Assembly (NCBI GenBank): GCA_947579665.1
Contig: OX388347.1
Span: 40,680,943 to 40,744,942 of the forward strand
Source of the DNA: Sympetrum striolatum
Lineage: Eukaryota > Arthropoda > Insecta > Odonata > Libellulidae
Reading direction: 5' to 3'
DNA length: 64,000 nt
This document shows, one piece after another, positions 26,571 to 36,889 of this stretch. The position numbers and the translations under genes are program-made. The notes beneath the pieces are model-generated. The model searched no databases, was not told the DNA's origin, and saw nothing but the letters and a program-made list of their open reading frames with translations. Position 1 is the stretch's first letter, and every line of letters starts with the position of its first letter.

Positions 26571-27051
26571 TTATATTATTATTATTAGGGGTCTTTATTA
26601 GGCGAGGTTGAGACTAAAAAGTCTCCTCTTCAATCTAACCTGAATTGGTAGGTTATGAATTATAGGTTGGTATCTATTGTGTATAAGTCGTGTTCATATC
26701 GTTTTTAAGTATATCATTTTTTTTTCTTATTTTAATTCTTAAATTATATCAACGTGTATACTAGCAAACAATTTTCTGCTTTCAGAGAGTTTGGCTGCTT
26801 AGTGTAACTGAATGTGGTATATTTCGCGATTAGTTTGCAAGCTTTGCCGTGACTCGTAGTTTACACACAGATTCGCCAAATTTTCCTTCGCTTTATCAGC
26901 TTATACGGTCAGTTATAAATCTGCTACCTATAATTCATGTAGATCACTGATTTCATGCCATTAGGTTAACATATAGCTCCCACTGGGAATTGAACCTGGA
27001 GCTCGCTAACAAAAGGCGAACGCGTTGCCCACTTAGTTACCCGGAAGCCAA
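26571..27051 (-). mobile_element. tRNA-headed SINE, apparently full length
   Basis: Read on the minus strand, the head at 27051-26976 has a Pol III box A-like TAACTAAGTGG (27039-27028) and a box B GGTTCAATTCC (26996-26986) with tRNA-like spacing. Its acceptor ends do not pair, so it is not a tRNA gene. A body of ~330 bp leads to a tail at 26641-26571 with a GAGAC/GTCTC stem-loop, the words CGCC-AATAAAGAC and a terminal (ATT)n-type run. The same tail occurs at 51452-51518 and 63905-63950 and, without its end, at 52081-52130. Joining head and tail into one SINE is inference from order and orientation; two elements are possible. Confidence 0.6.
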
Positions 27052-28286
27052 TTTTTTCTGATTCTCTAAACATATTGTTTATATCAAATATGCACGTGAA
27101 TAAAAGGTGATCCTGTACTCTGTTCAGCGGCACAACATCGGTTTATATGCTGGTCAAATTAGAGCAGTAATTGAACTGTGATCTGTGAGGTAAATTAGAC
27201 GTCAGATTTTTGTTAATTTTACCAATTATAGAATAACCTTACCCTTTTCAAGAAAATAATTTCATTGAAAAAATTTTCTTAATTGATGTTATTAATCAAC
27301 TTCGCTCATTTAGATATATACGAGCTACAGTATTATTAGAGATTCTTCATTCGCGAGGAGTAAAAATTAATATATAACTTGATTATTAGAAAAAGGGGCA
27401 AAATGTATGGGCCAAATAGTTATTATTTGTCAATACTTAATGCATAAAAATAATATAGAGTTGACTAATTATCTGTAATGAATTAATTTTCCTTATTAAT
27501 GTATAAGTATCTATATTTTCAACTGCTTCAAGACTTTGGGATTGAAAATATAATTTATGTATGAATCTTTACAAAAATGTGAAATTCTTTAATAGATTCG
27601 ATTAAATAACTATGTAAGGATTCCACCAAAGCTATTTATTAAATTTATATAGTTTATATTTATCAGAAATATTTCCTAGTTATTTTATCTGTTCCTTTAG
27701 TTCCTGAATACTTTTCGGTGTTTTCTATATTGAATGATCACATAAAAATATCCATGTTCACTAAACGCAGTTTATTTTTTTTCTGCTTATAATACGATAC
27801 GATAATTTATTTTCAAATTTAGTATTAAAATAATATTAATTTTTAACTTTAGCTCTTAAATATCTAACTCATGTACTCATATCTACCTCATGTATAGAAA
27901 GAAGGACATGAAAACCTTATTGCCTATAAATACGTGAATAGCAGTGAAATAGTTAATTTTCTTCTTCCCGAGACATAAAATCATTTCCGGAGAATTCAAA
28001 ACTGATTCATTCCACCTTTCATCAAGTTTTTCTTTCGAGTTTTCGGATATCTCTTCTAGAAAAAATGTTAACCTGAATCAAAAATAAAACAAATCAACGA
28101 ACTCTTAAGCTGGTGGTGGAAATATAACATAGTTATTTATTCTACTTTCAGACCTCGACGTAACATCAAATAGTGATTGCAAAGTGAATAGTGATTCTTT
28201 TCACTTTTCAAGTTTTTCACTCAGGTATTAGGATATGATTTTAAGAACAGAATCAAGTAATAAAGAAATAAAAGTTTGTAAATTTT
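27052..28286. other. AT-rich non-coding DNA
   Basis: No gene, RNA or repeat was recognised between the SINE and the inverted-repeat element at 28287. Confidence 0.55.
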
Positions 28287-28307
28287 CCACACGATTTGTT
28301 TATTGAC

Positions 28308-28343
28308 GACCGGTTTCGCTACCGGAGTAGCATATTTTGGTAC
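28308..28343 (-). ncRNA. Degenerate hammerhead-ribozyme-like motif 1
   Basis: On the minus strand the order is GTAC, a 7-base box (CAAAATA, poor match to CTGANGA), a perfect hairpin GCTAC-TCCG-GTAGC in the stem II position, GAAAC, then CG-GTC. After GAAAC a two-base-pair stem III (A-U, C-G) can close, placing C before the expected cleavage point. The damaged first box makes self-cleavage unlikely for this copy. Downstream comes GTGG and a T-rich run, as in three of the other copies. Confidence 0.35.
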
Positions 28344-28565
28344 AGAAAATTAATTTCAACGCAAATTATTCTCCACCAGGACGTCGTTTGGACGTCCTAG
28401 AAACGATCGAAATCGTGAATTTTTCCGTGGAAAAAATATTCTTGACAATCAACCACACTTTCCCCCATACCTCACCCCTTATCTCCCTTCCTAAAAAGAT
28501 ATTTCCGTATTCTCTCCTTCCCCTCCTACCCTTCATGATATTTAAACTGTTGAAAATAATTTTCT

Positions 28566-28603
28566 GTACCAGAAGATTCTACTCCGGTAACGAATACGGT
28601 CGT
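28566..28603 (+). ncRNA. Degenerate hammerhead-ribozyme-like motif 2
   Basis: Plus-strand partner of motif 1 in the inverted pair. It reads GTAC, CAGAAGA (one change from CTGAAGA), a TTCTAC-TCCG-GTAAC hairpin, GAAT in place of GAAA, ACGGTC, then GTCAATAAAC. GTGG and a T-rich run follow at about 28619. The core change from GAAA to GAAT should abolish activity, so this is a relic. Confidence 0.35.
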
Positions 28604-28622
28604 CAATAAACAAATCGCGTGG

Positions 28623-29249
28623 TACATTTAAAAAAGTTTTATTTCTTCATTACTACAATGGCTTTCCAAAAACTAACGCCTAAACATTTAGATTTCAACA
28701 AATATCAACGTAAATTGAGACTAAAACCAATCAACGTATCCCAAAGCAACAAGGAGACGTTAACAACTTTCTCCACCCCGTCCAACGTCACCCGAAATTA
28801 TCCATCTGGCTCAACGGAAACAGCTCTCTCCCCCTCCTTCCCTCACGTCCGCAAACCCCTTCGTAATTCATCACGGAATTCATCCAGACGAATTTCCTCC
28901 CGCGATAATAAAAGAACTAACAACTCCCTCATAACTCCCCTTAATCTTCGGGAGGAAGTAGACGCACCCTTCTCCTCGAGAAATAAGACGACGACGAGAG
29001 CGCGCAAAAAAAACAGGCAAACAAACAAAAAACACGGAGAACGCCATCTCTCCTTTAGGTTCTCTTTCTCCCTCTCGGATGAAAGCAACACGGCGCCATT
29101 ATCAGGCTGGGACGAAGGGGACGTAAAAGCCCGCGAACATTGCAGCCCCTCCCCCGCGAAGAAAAAAAAGACATCTTTGTTAACACTTGCCCGTTATTCT
29201 TCGCTCGCATTATGCCCTCGACGACTCGGGAGGGCGACGAAAAATAAAT
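28623..29249 (+). other. CpG-richer segment with the window's longest open frame
   Basis: A frame runs 28619-29311 (+, 230 codons from GTG, or from ATG at 28658). The product is rich in Ser, Thr, Asn, Lys and Arg with no recognisable domain. It starts just downstream of hammerhead-like motif 2, the position a retroelement reading frame could take, but no reverse transcriptase or endonuclease motif is visible, and other frames are also open here. I lean to chance openness in GC-richer sequence. Confidence 0.25.
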
Positions 29250-29766
29250 CACAACAGAAAGTGATTACATATCTAATAATACTATTATGCTACTATAATA
29301 CTATATGCTAATGTTGTATTCTATTTATAATTATTCTCAAACGATTTATAGAAAATATTATGTTATGTGATATCAACCCAAAAATAGTTAAAACTTATTT
29401 AATAGAATAATTTTAGTTGTGAAGAAAGAAGTTTATCAGAAAATAATTTGGTTTAATAAATGTACGATAAATATTTAGCTTGTGGACAAGTATAAAAGAA
29501 GTTTTATAAAGCAGGTATCGAATTAGTAACAGGAGAAAAAATTTAATAGTTTCAAAATAATTTAATGTGGTTACAAAATAGTACGTAAGGTCTTTCGAAG
29601 AACGGAACTATTTTCAAATTGAATGTAGCAGTTAGAAAAAACTAGTACGCCTTACTATATCAAAGAATATACTGACCACAACAAAAATCATTACATATCT
29701 TATAATACTATTATGCTACTATATAGTAATGCGGCATTCTATTTACAATGATTCTCAAATGATTTT
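29250..29766 (+). repeat. ~95-bp direct repeats flanking repeat R2
   Basis: Segments 29250-29345 and 29677-29766 are direct repeats at about 80 percent identity by eye; both contain TAATACTATTATGCTACTAT and an ATTCTCAAA-GATTT block, offset by 427 bp. They bracket R2 copy 2. The arrangement could be one and a fraction units of a 427-bp tandem repeat, or short terminal direct repeats around an element. Confidence 0.65.
29351..29676 (+). repeat. Dispersed repeat family R2, copy 2
   Basis: Aligns along its length with 25077-25403 in the same orientation, about 4.3 kb away. Landmarks are listed under copy 1. Divergence suggests an old duplication or insertion. No open frame is shared between the two copies. 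Confidence 0.7.
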
Positions 29767-30459
29767 AAAATGTATTTATCAAAAAAATTCGGATTTAGAA
29801 CAGAGTAAAAAAAGATTTTAAAAATTAATATAATCAAAATAATCACTCTCTCACGGCTGTAAGCGTGTACCCTTCCTTATGTTTTAATAAATTACAGTTT
29901 AAATCTGTTAAACGGAACTGCATATGATAAGAGTTTTAGCTTTTTCCTTTTTATAACACTTACCCGTTATTCTTGCATAGTAATAATAACATTTTTTGGA
30001 GTAGTTATATTTATTTATGCAGTTAGCATTAGAAAAGATACCTGACTGTGTTAGCCTTACAAATTAAACTAAATAAGTACATCAAAAATATCGAGAAAAG
30101 TTAAAATAATATATATTACCATACATTGTCAGCAGGAAATCCTGCCAGCGCTTGGCTCAGAGAGCAAACACTTGAAAAGATAATAGAGAGATAGAAGTAA
30201 AATACATATTTTGTTTTTACAGAAAAGGTCAAACGGTTTAACAAAATTAGAAAACCCTTGGGCTCGTCTGCAAGCGCCTCTTTTTCTTCTTATCAGGTTC
30301 GAAATTTGTTTTCAGATCACAAATCATTTAGGTATCTATATGGTAATATATAGTAATGTGCCGTGTGTTGCTCTAATTGCCTTGCAATTAACCATAATAT
30401 TGATTTCTTCTTTATTACTTTTGATCTGCTTAAAATAATAATAAACGTATTTTTTCCTC
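29767..30459. other. AT-rich non-coding DNA, perhaps an insertion
   Basis: No coding is accepted here. At about 29955-29975 a CACTT-CCCGTTATTCTT string echoes 29184-29202, and at about 30461-30488 a CAT-ATG-CCTCG-CGACTCG string echoes the sequence that follows it at 29208, as though ~485 bp were inserted into a second copy of that segment. A pyrimidine-rich TTTTGTTTTTACAG at 30207-30220 looks like a splice acceptor, but the frame after it lacks a good donor. Confidence 0.35.
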
Positions 30460-31110
30460 GGCATAATGTCCTCGGCGACTCGTAGGGCGTCGCAGAATGT
30501 AACGAAATATTTTTTTTTCGGAGACGAAATTAAAGGGGGGAAGGAACGTGGCGAAGGGTAAAAATGGGATGAACCCCAAGGTGCAGAGGGTTGGAATGGG
30601 AGAGGAGCTGTTGATGTCGTCGGTGACCAATGACCGGCGTCGTCGGGTCGATACGAGGGCAGAGCAATCAGTGCTGCGAGAAGAGCGACGGGGATGAGTA
30701 AGGATAAAGTAGGAGGTGAAAATCATGCCCGTAGGTGCGATGTAAGCCCAGAGGTGCGGTTGAGTGCGGAGGAGCGGGACGAAGTCATTTCGTGTCCACG
30801 GGATAACTCCTTTTCATCATCACGCGCGGATTGCCGCTATGGAAAACCCGGATATTTCCACTGAGAGACTTCCAGGGCGTGAAAGGGAGGAAGGTGATAT
30901 GGGCCGTTGAAGAGAGGGAAGTTATTGAAAAAGGGAATGAGAGGGGAGGACAATTTAGGTGGGGAAAGAGGAGACGGTAATGAATGGAGAGTGGATGGAA
31001 GAATGAGGCGTTGGTGGGAAATAAAGCGTGGTGGCGAAACTCCCGAAATATTACGTCGCAAAAAGGGATTAGATCCGGAGTTGTCCAACTATTTTTTTTG
31101 GGAATCTCGA
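30460..31110 (+). other. CpG-retaining, purine-biased island
   Basis: The plus strand is G/A-rich with many CpGs. Frames up to 113 codons on the minus strand (30785-31126) are Pro/Ser/Phe-rich and reflect this bias. No product recognised. Confidence 0.45.
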
Positions 31111-32429
31111 ATGTTTTGAGTCCCACACATAATGTGTAATTGACAAACAGTGGCTTTGATAAATGTGTGCTTTTTGCGTGCTTTTAGTTTTGAGAGGAGC
31201 TAGAGATTAAAGAACTAAAATGCAGTTTTTTTTTTCTATTTGGCCATAGGACGGAACGTAGCTCCCTAGGACTGAAATTTCAAAATTGGTGCGGTCTATA
31301 TTTGTTTTTCCCTCGTGTTCATTGTCGTAAACTGAAAAATCTCTACTCCTATATCCACTAGGGATTCAAAGTTAGACCTTGGAATTTTTTATACGTCAAT
31401 TCCTAAATGTATCATAAGCATAACATGAATACATGAGAATAAATTAACTTTTAACGATAACCCTAAGCATATAATGTGACATCTGTTCAGCGTAGATTAA
31501 GACACGCTAATGATGAGATGATTGTTGCTACGTCTACTTTGAAATTGATGGTGATAATATTACTATATCGAGCGATGCTGAACTTAACCTTCTAGTTCTA
31601 AAATAACTAACCACAGCCAACTCTCTTATTTATCAACTTTAAGGAATTCTTTTCCGATTTTTCATTCAAAATCCGTTTAATATGGATTATATTTGCGTTT
31701 CTATGGATATTCTCAGGTTTAGTTATGTTTGCATTCATACATTAGTGTTGCATATCTGTGAATAATTCAGCCCGAAGGTCGGTTAGGGTCGTATCCTCAC
31801 TTACATTAAATGGCAAGAGTTCGTAGAGGGAAATGTGGATTACTGGACAAGATTAAAAAAACTGTGACAAAATTAGATACAGAAAAACTTTTTTACTATC
31901 CTGTACCACATAACAAACGAAAAATATTCCGTTAATCAAGATATAGTACCAGGAGCGTATAGTATAAATTATTTTTGGAGATTGAAAATTACATTTTGGG
32001 TGAGCCTTATTGAGTAGACCGTCAACATTCCATTTAAATGTTAACGAGAAGAATGTTAAGGGAAATAATTTAACATTAAGAGATACAATTTAATGGAGGA
32101 AGGCTTTGTTTTGTGGAACACCATCTGGAGAGAATAAATGAAGAATGTACTATTTTGCACAGTTTATTTAACACGACTGGTTTTAACGATACATCGTTAT
32201 CTTCGGTAGAGCATACCAAAACAGGAAACATTTTTATAAAGATAAATTTGCTTCCTGTTTTGTTATCCTCACCTGATTATGACGACGTATCGTTGAAATT
32301 GGCCTTGTTAAATAAACTAAATAAATGTAAACATAAAATAAAGCATGATCTAAATTGAAGCATATCTCTTAGCTAATGAGTAAACATAGGAGAGACTCCG
32401 ATACGTAATCAATCCGCGTGATGAAGAAA
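31111..32429. other. AT-rich non-coding DNA
   Basis: No RNA or repeat was recognised. The 81-codon frame at 32113-32358 (+) is composed like ordinary protein but lacks a known motif and any splice or promoter support. Confidence 0.5.
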
Positions 32430-32760
32430 ATCTAATGAAACATCATCTCCTCTGGGGGAAGACACGAATGACCGATTACTCAGAGATATGACCCACAAAG
32501 GAGAAGGGGAAAGAGAATGGAGAGATAAGGGAGAGATGAGACGGAAAATAAGGATTAGGGAGTGAGATGGGACGGAAGATGACAAAAGATGGAGAGAAAG
32601 AGGAGATATTGTTCGTGAGGAGTGGTGTAAGAATGAAGGAGGCTGGAGGATGATGAGTTGGGTTCAGTAGTTATTGAAGATGGAAGGAAATACGCAAGAG
32701 GATGGAAGAGAAATAAAATAAAACGAAGGGAAGGGAGAGTAGGAGATGAAGGAATGCACA
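32430..32760 (+). repeat. Purine-rich tract (GAGA/GGAA type)
   Basis: About 330 bp of strongly purine-biased plus strand, including GAGAGAAAGAGGAGA-like runs, with the same character as 13965-14360. The minus frame at 32555-32761 is low complexity (Ser/Pro/Leu) and not coding in my view. Confidence 0.55.
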
Positions 32761-32823
32761 CACAGATTTGGAAGTTGGATTGCAGGAATGTATTCTCGTA
32801 ACTGTTTTGGGTGAACAGAGAAT

Positions 32824-33049
32824 GATGATAATTTTAATTAGTATAATAGTGCTATCTAGTATTCTTTACAGTTGCGAGAAGAAAACATTGAGGCTGGAAT
32901 CAATGCCACTACCGACTGCCTTTAGTAACTTGTACATGAAACGATGATAATATTAATTTGAATAATAGAGATATCCTATAGCCTATACAGTTGAGAAAAA
33001 AAGAAGAAAAACATAGTCGAAGTTCTTCCAACTGCGTTTAACAACTTGG
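32824..33049 (+). repeat. Degenerate tandem duplication, ~120-bp unit
   Basis: Copy 1 (32824-32932) and copy 2 (32943-33049) share GATGATAAT-TTAATT, TAATAG-G-TATC, TACAGTTG-GA-AA and CTGC-TTTA--AACTTG blocks in order, with an offset of about 119-120 bp. Divergence is substantial, so the duplication is not recent. Confidence 0.65.
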
Positions 33050-33444
33050 CTATCGAGTTTTGAAATGAATTTCTATCAAATATCGTCGGGTTTTTGCTAC
33101 TCATAATTTTAATCTAAATTTCATGCATTATACAAAATTGTAATTTTCGCCATTTAGCAATTACAATAGTGATTTAGTAAACTTGAAAAAATGGATGTTT
33201 ATGAAAAACTATTACAGTATAAGTTACAGAAAAATACGATCAAATGATGAATGAAAAGGCGTAAAATCACAAAACGCTCTCACAACAAATGAATCACTTC
33301 TACTAAAGAAACTTTGAAACAATTTATACACCTAATAGATGATTCGCTGTACTTCAAACTTCACATTCCCAGCTCAAGTTTAACAAGGTAGAATTGGCCT
33401 CCAATTGTTCTGTTCCCCCTTCTTCGACGTCGCACCACAAAACG
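33050..33444. other. AT-rich non-coding DNA upstream of a promoter candidate
   Basis: Nothing coding is seen. The last ~90 bp become more GC- and pyrimidine-rich as the promoter candidate is approached. Confidence 0.5.
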
Positions 33445-33480
33445 TATAAATACCCCATCCCAATTCTGCCACCCTCAGTT
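33445..33480 (+). promoter_or_regulatory. Candidate TATA + Inr core promoter
   Basis: A perfect TATAAATA (33445-33452) is followed by TCAGTT (33475-33480). The A of TCAGT at 33477 places the TATA box at about -32, the spacing expected of arthropod TATA/initiator promoters, where TCAGT is the typical initiator. The flanks are locally GC-richer. The first ATG in good context (AAGCCATGG, 33550) lies ~73 bp downstream and opens only 38 codons (33550-33666), so a short first exon or a non-coding transcript are options; a possible donor GTAACT lies at 33501. No downstream promoter element was seen. Confidence 0.35.
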
Positions 33481-33669
33481 CTCTTCATCCCCTGTAAATG
33501 GTAACTTAGTTACTGAAGTACGCATTGGGAATAATAACCTTGCAAAGCCATGGTGAACCCTCACCCTCGCTGGTTTGTGTTTCCGTACAGTTTGGTTGCT
33601 TGCAAACTATGGCATTTTGGACCTTTTAAAACTCTAATGAGCCTAATTAGTAGAATATTTTCTTAATCT

Positions 33670-34620
33670 ACTGATCGGTGAGCCATAAGTTACTTATTTT
33701 TTTTCTAAATTAGAAAATTGTATTTGTGTTGACAGAGATGTATTCCGCCAAGTTGTTTCTCTTTCGAATAAATAGGAATTCAATATTATATTTTTTGAAA
33801 AAAATATCCGAATAAATTTTATCTTAAATGAAATGGTAATCTCTTAAAAGGTATATTTGGAGAATGGAAATTCAATTTCTGGTTTAAAAAGCTCAAATCG
33901 AATGAAAAATATTAAATATAGGTTAAATTTAGCAATTTTTAATTTTTTACATTAATAAAGCTGTGGGGAAATTTTTCTTAATATTCTTATTGATGTGCCA
34001 TGAGTTACCCTCGTGTTTTTATTTCTTAATCAGGCAATGGTTTTAGTGTTACTAGAACAATATGCTACCAACATGTTTCTATTATATATAAATTTTCTGC
34101 AAATAATAACATCATCTTAATTCTAAAAAGTACCTGAGTGGTTGATTAGAAGGAGATACCACTTCTAAATTATCATTTACTTTAAACTTTCTCATGTCGA
34201 TAAAATTTCAAGAATGGGTACTGACGAGCATTGCATTTATGTATTCCATCTGCTAGATGCTATTCCATCTCTTTGATGTATTCCATCTGCTTGATATTTT
34301 TAAGCTACCTGATCTATATATGCCATCCAAAGACTGATATGGCATAATTTACTACATAGTGTTTTCTAAATTGAAAAATCATTTTAGGTTACCAGGGCAA
34401 TATGCCATCAATTTGTTTCGCTTGTGAATAAATATTTTATCTTAAAAAATCTTCCGAATAATATTATTATCTAAATTAATCAGTAAGTTATAAATAATCT
34501 TCCATTTTTAAAGTTTTCATGTCGATAAAATTGCAAGTATGGTGAATGATAGGCATTGAATTCACCTTGAGGGAAATACATCTGTTGAATATTTGTATGC
34601 TTCCTGATCTCACAGTCTAA
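33670..34620 (+). repeat. Three degenerate tandem copies, ~320-345 bp unit
   Basis: Anchors recur in order: GATGTATTCCGCCAAGTTGT (33739), AATATGCTACCAACATGTTT (~34059) and AATATGCCATCAATTTGTTT (~34399), and later CATGTCGATAAAATT in units 2 and 3 (about 34194 and 34520). Offsets are about 320-340 bp. A shorter tandem of TATTCCATCTGCTTGAT-like words at about 34240-34300 is nested in unit 2. No frame is kept across the copies. Confidence 0.6.
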
Positions 34621-34739
34621 AATTTCACATTATTCACCCAGAACCATAATTTAACTCTCGTTCCTCCAAGAGCATTCCCTGTCATATTCATTTTAGGAAA
34701 GGTTAACACGAATATGATTCTATTTCCAACCCAAAAAAT

Positions 34740-35270
34740 CGGCGCAGCGAACGAAGCAAATGTCATATTCTCAAAAATTCATCCGAAAGGAATGTTGAGT
34801 TTTGTCTGAGAAGCGGTGGAGAGGGAAATGACAAATATTGCGAATCACGAAGGAGAAGGATTCGGTCGGACGGGAAGAGACTGAGAGAGGAATCAAAGGG
34901 AAGAAGAAGAGACGAGGGAGGGAAAGGGAGGGACGTAATTCGAAGTTTTGTCTCGCATTCTTAAGCTTGAGATTACACGCGTGGCTGTAAGCAATTCCCG
35001 TACGCGGCGAGAGCCCGTTAAACGGAGGTGATTTCGCCCCTTTCCCCCTTGCACGAGGTTCGCCGAAGTTAATCTCGGCTCCGTTTGCCCCCAAAAGAAA
35101 AAACTAGAGCACGGCGAGTGTTGGAGGGAAATCGCTTAGTGAATCCATTAAATGTTTCAACGCCCCGTCAAATGGAAATGAATGATTTAAGCCTTCGGAT
35201 GACTCTCCAGTTGTTATTTCGACTCCCTAATGAACTGGATGTACTTGGAACAAAGTGGACAAATCTTTGA
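34740..35270. other. CpG-retaining island with a purine tract
   Basis: The first ~200 bp are purine-rich on the plus strand and the rest is CpG-rich. The minus frame 34771-35094 (107 codons) has no known motif. No other feature is seen. Confidence 0.45.
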
Positions 35271-35756
35271 AACTGAGCTAATCATGTAGTTCGATTACTT
35301 CCATTTTTTATTCATCATCATTGTCATGCAAGATATTAATTTATTTGCTTATTACGTTGCAAGTTGGACTTCTAGCCAGGTAACAATATTGGACATATTA
35401 ATTAAGATATCACCTGGAATTCACCCAAAGATGGGAGGGGAAACGCCTCCAAAATCTTCCCGTAGGCAATTTACTATACTTTACATAAATATACTTACAG
35501 CATATCAGTTAAACACAATTCTTCACAAAAATAATGATATGCAATAATAAATATTTCAGGTAAAATAACCTAGGATACGTAAATAATACAAATATTCACA
35601 TTATCTAGTAACATCTTGGTGAATCGAATATAATTCATTTGTCTTTTGGTATAGAATAGAGAAAAACTTATATTTTATTTGCTTTTTCTCAGTATTGTTC
35701 AGTTCAGCTATGATATGAAAGTTACCAAGATATGAACGATACTGAATAATGTTAAT
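35271..35756. other. AT-rich non-coding DNA
   Basis: No RNA or repeat recognised; the 73-codon frame at 35326-35547 is unsupported. Confidence 0.5.
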
Positions 35757-35965
35757 TAAAGTCTCTTCCTATGGGATTCTAGGAAAAGTGTTAATCGTCG
35801 TGCTCCACTTACGTGGGTTTAATCGGCTTACAGCATTCTGGCTCGGTGAGGAAAGCAAGGGCAAACTACCTCACTCCTAATCTTGCCTAGTAAGCCCCAT
35901 TCCCCTCTCGTAGCTCTTGCTAAAGGGGGTGAGGGGATTCAGATTTCGGGCGGAACACTTAACAG
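35757..35965 (+). repeat. Dispersed repeat family R1, copy 2
   Basis: Same orientation as copy 1 at 15222-15482. It contains GGCTTACAGCATTCTGGCTC, then CAAGGGCAAACTACCTCACT, then a C-rich/G-rich pair (about 35896-35937) that can fold back on itself, and ends in ACACTTAACAG. It lacks the local CATACTTCATAC expansion of copy 1. Confidence 0.65.
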
Positions 35966-36889
35966 ACATTCATTGAAATATCGCAAATTGTTCAACTGAA
36001 ATTAATTACCACACATTATGGTTGAGTGAACACGCATGGCGCTTGTTATTCTAACCGTTGAGTCAATTAATGTTTGTATACCCAATGTCATATAATTTTA
36101 CTTCTTACCACGAAGTTCATTCTTAAGGTTATTTACGTTTCTCCATTAATTTTCACATTTTAAAATGCCATTCACTTTTGAGGAGTAGATTAATGATATA
36201 AATATTCATCAAATTATTGCTATGTATCATTTTAAAACTATTGACTAGTTATAAATATTCTATTTTATCTAATTAAACACTTTTATCCGTCGATAGATCC
36301 TTTATAAATAACAATTATTCGTCATAGTTAAGCAGAGCTGTCAATACTTGGAATAGTCTCAGTTTTGATATTACTTCTTCGTGCCATTGAATCATATTTA
36401 TATCGAAAGGCAACATCGAATTTGAGTATTGTATTATTTCCGCAATCTTAATTGATTTTCACTCTGATCGATTGAAGAAATGTTATAAATACTAATATCT
36501 TCTTATCTTGTTTTTGGAATATCAAGTAAGACACTAGCAATATTAACCAATGTGTTGCTTATAAACTCTCGTTCTCTAATGTTTAATTTTACTAGCAAAA
36601 CAGTTGATTTCTTCTACTAGTATATGAAACATATACCTATGAACACTTTGGCACAGTACTCTTTGGATTTTCAAAAGTTGATTAGTTTCATATGATTACG
36701 CGTAAAACGTTATCCCCTTTTTCAACAGGACTACTAATTTATATATTTTCCGATTTTATTTATTGCAATAACTTCGAAAAATAAAACCTTCCACTTTGAA
36801 ATAAATTATACTCAATTGTAATATATATTTAATTGATAATCTTATCTATTATATATAGACGCTTCTCCGGATATACCTATAAGTTATAT
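35966..36889. other. AT-rich non-coding DNA
   Basis: Nothing recognised. TA-rich runs occur near 36835-36895 at the edge of the tandem array. Confidence 0.55.

Larger units (their letters stand above)
28287..28622. mobile_element. Inverted pair of 74-bp arms with hammerhead-like motifs
   Basis: Arms 28287-28360 and 28549-28622 are reverse complements with roughly 80-85 percent identity, separated by a 188-bp AT- and pyrimidine-rich spacer. Each arm includes GTCGTCAATAAACAAATCG-type sequence and a TCCG-capped hairpin next to a GAAAC or GAATAC word (see the two motif entries). Penelope-like elements can carry terminal repeats in direct or inverted orientation, so this may be two inverted terminal-repeat relics; a MITE with long terminal inverted repeats is the alternative. 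No target-site duplication was defined. Confidence 0.7.

Noticed and set aside
26976..27051. Functional tRNA gene (-)
   Set aside because: Boxes A and B are present but there is no acceptor pairing, and a SINE-type tail follows.
28619..29311. Open frame of 230 codons (+), longest in the window
   Set aside because: Ser/Thr/Lys/Arg-rich without any recognisable domain, starts at GTG or at an internal ATG, and overlaps open antisense frames; kept only as a note because it follows a ribozyme-like motif.
30220..30288. Possible exon after the acceptor TTTTGTTTTTACAG
   Set aside because: The following donor (CAG/GTTCGA) is weak and the peptide is too short to judge; less convincing than the 47.8-kb candidate.
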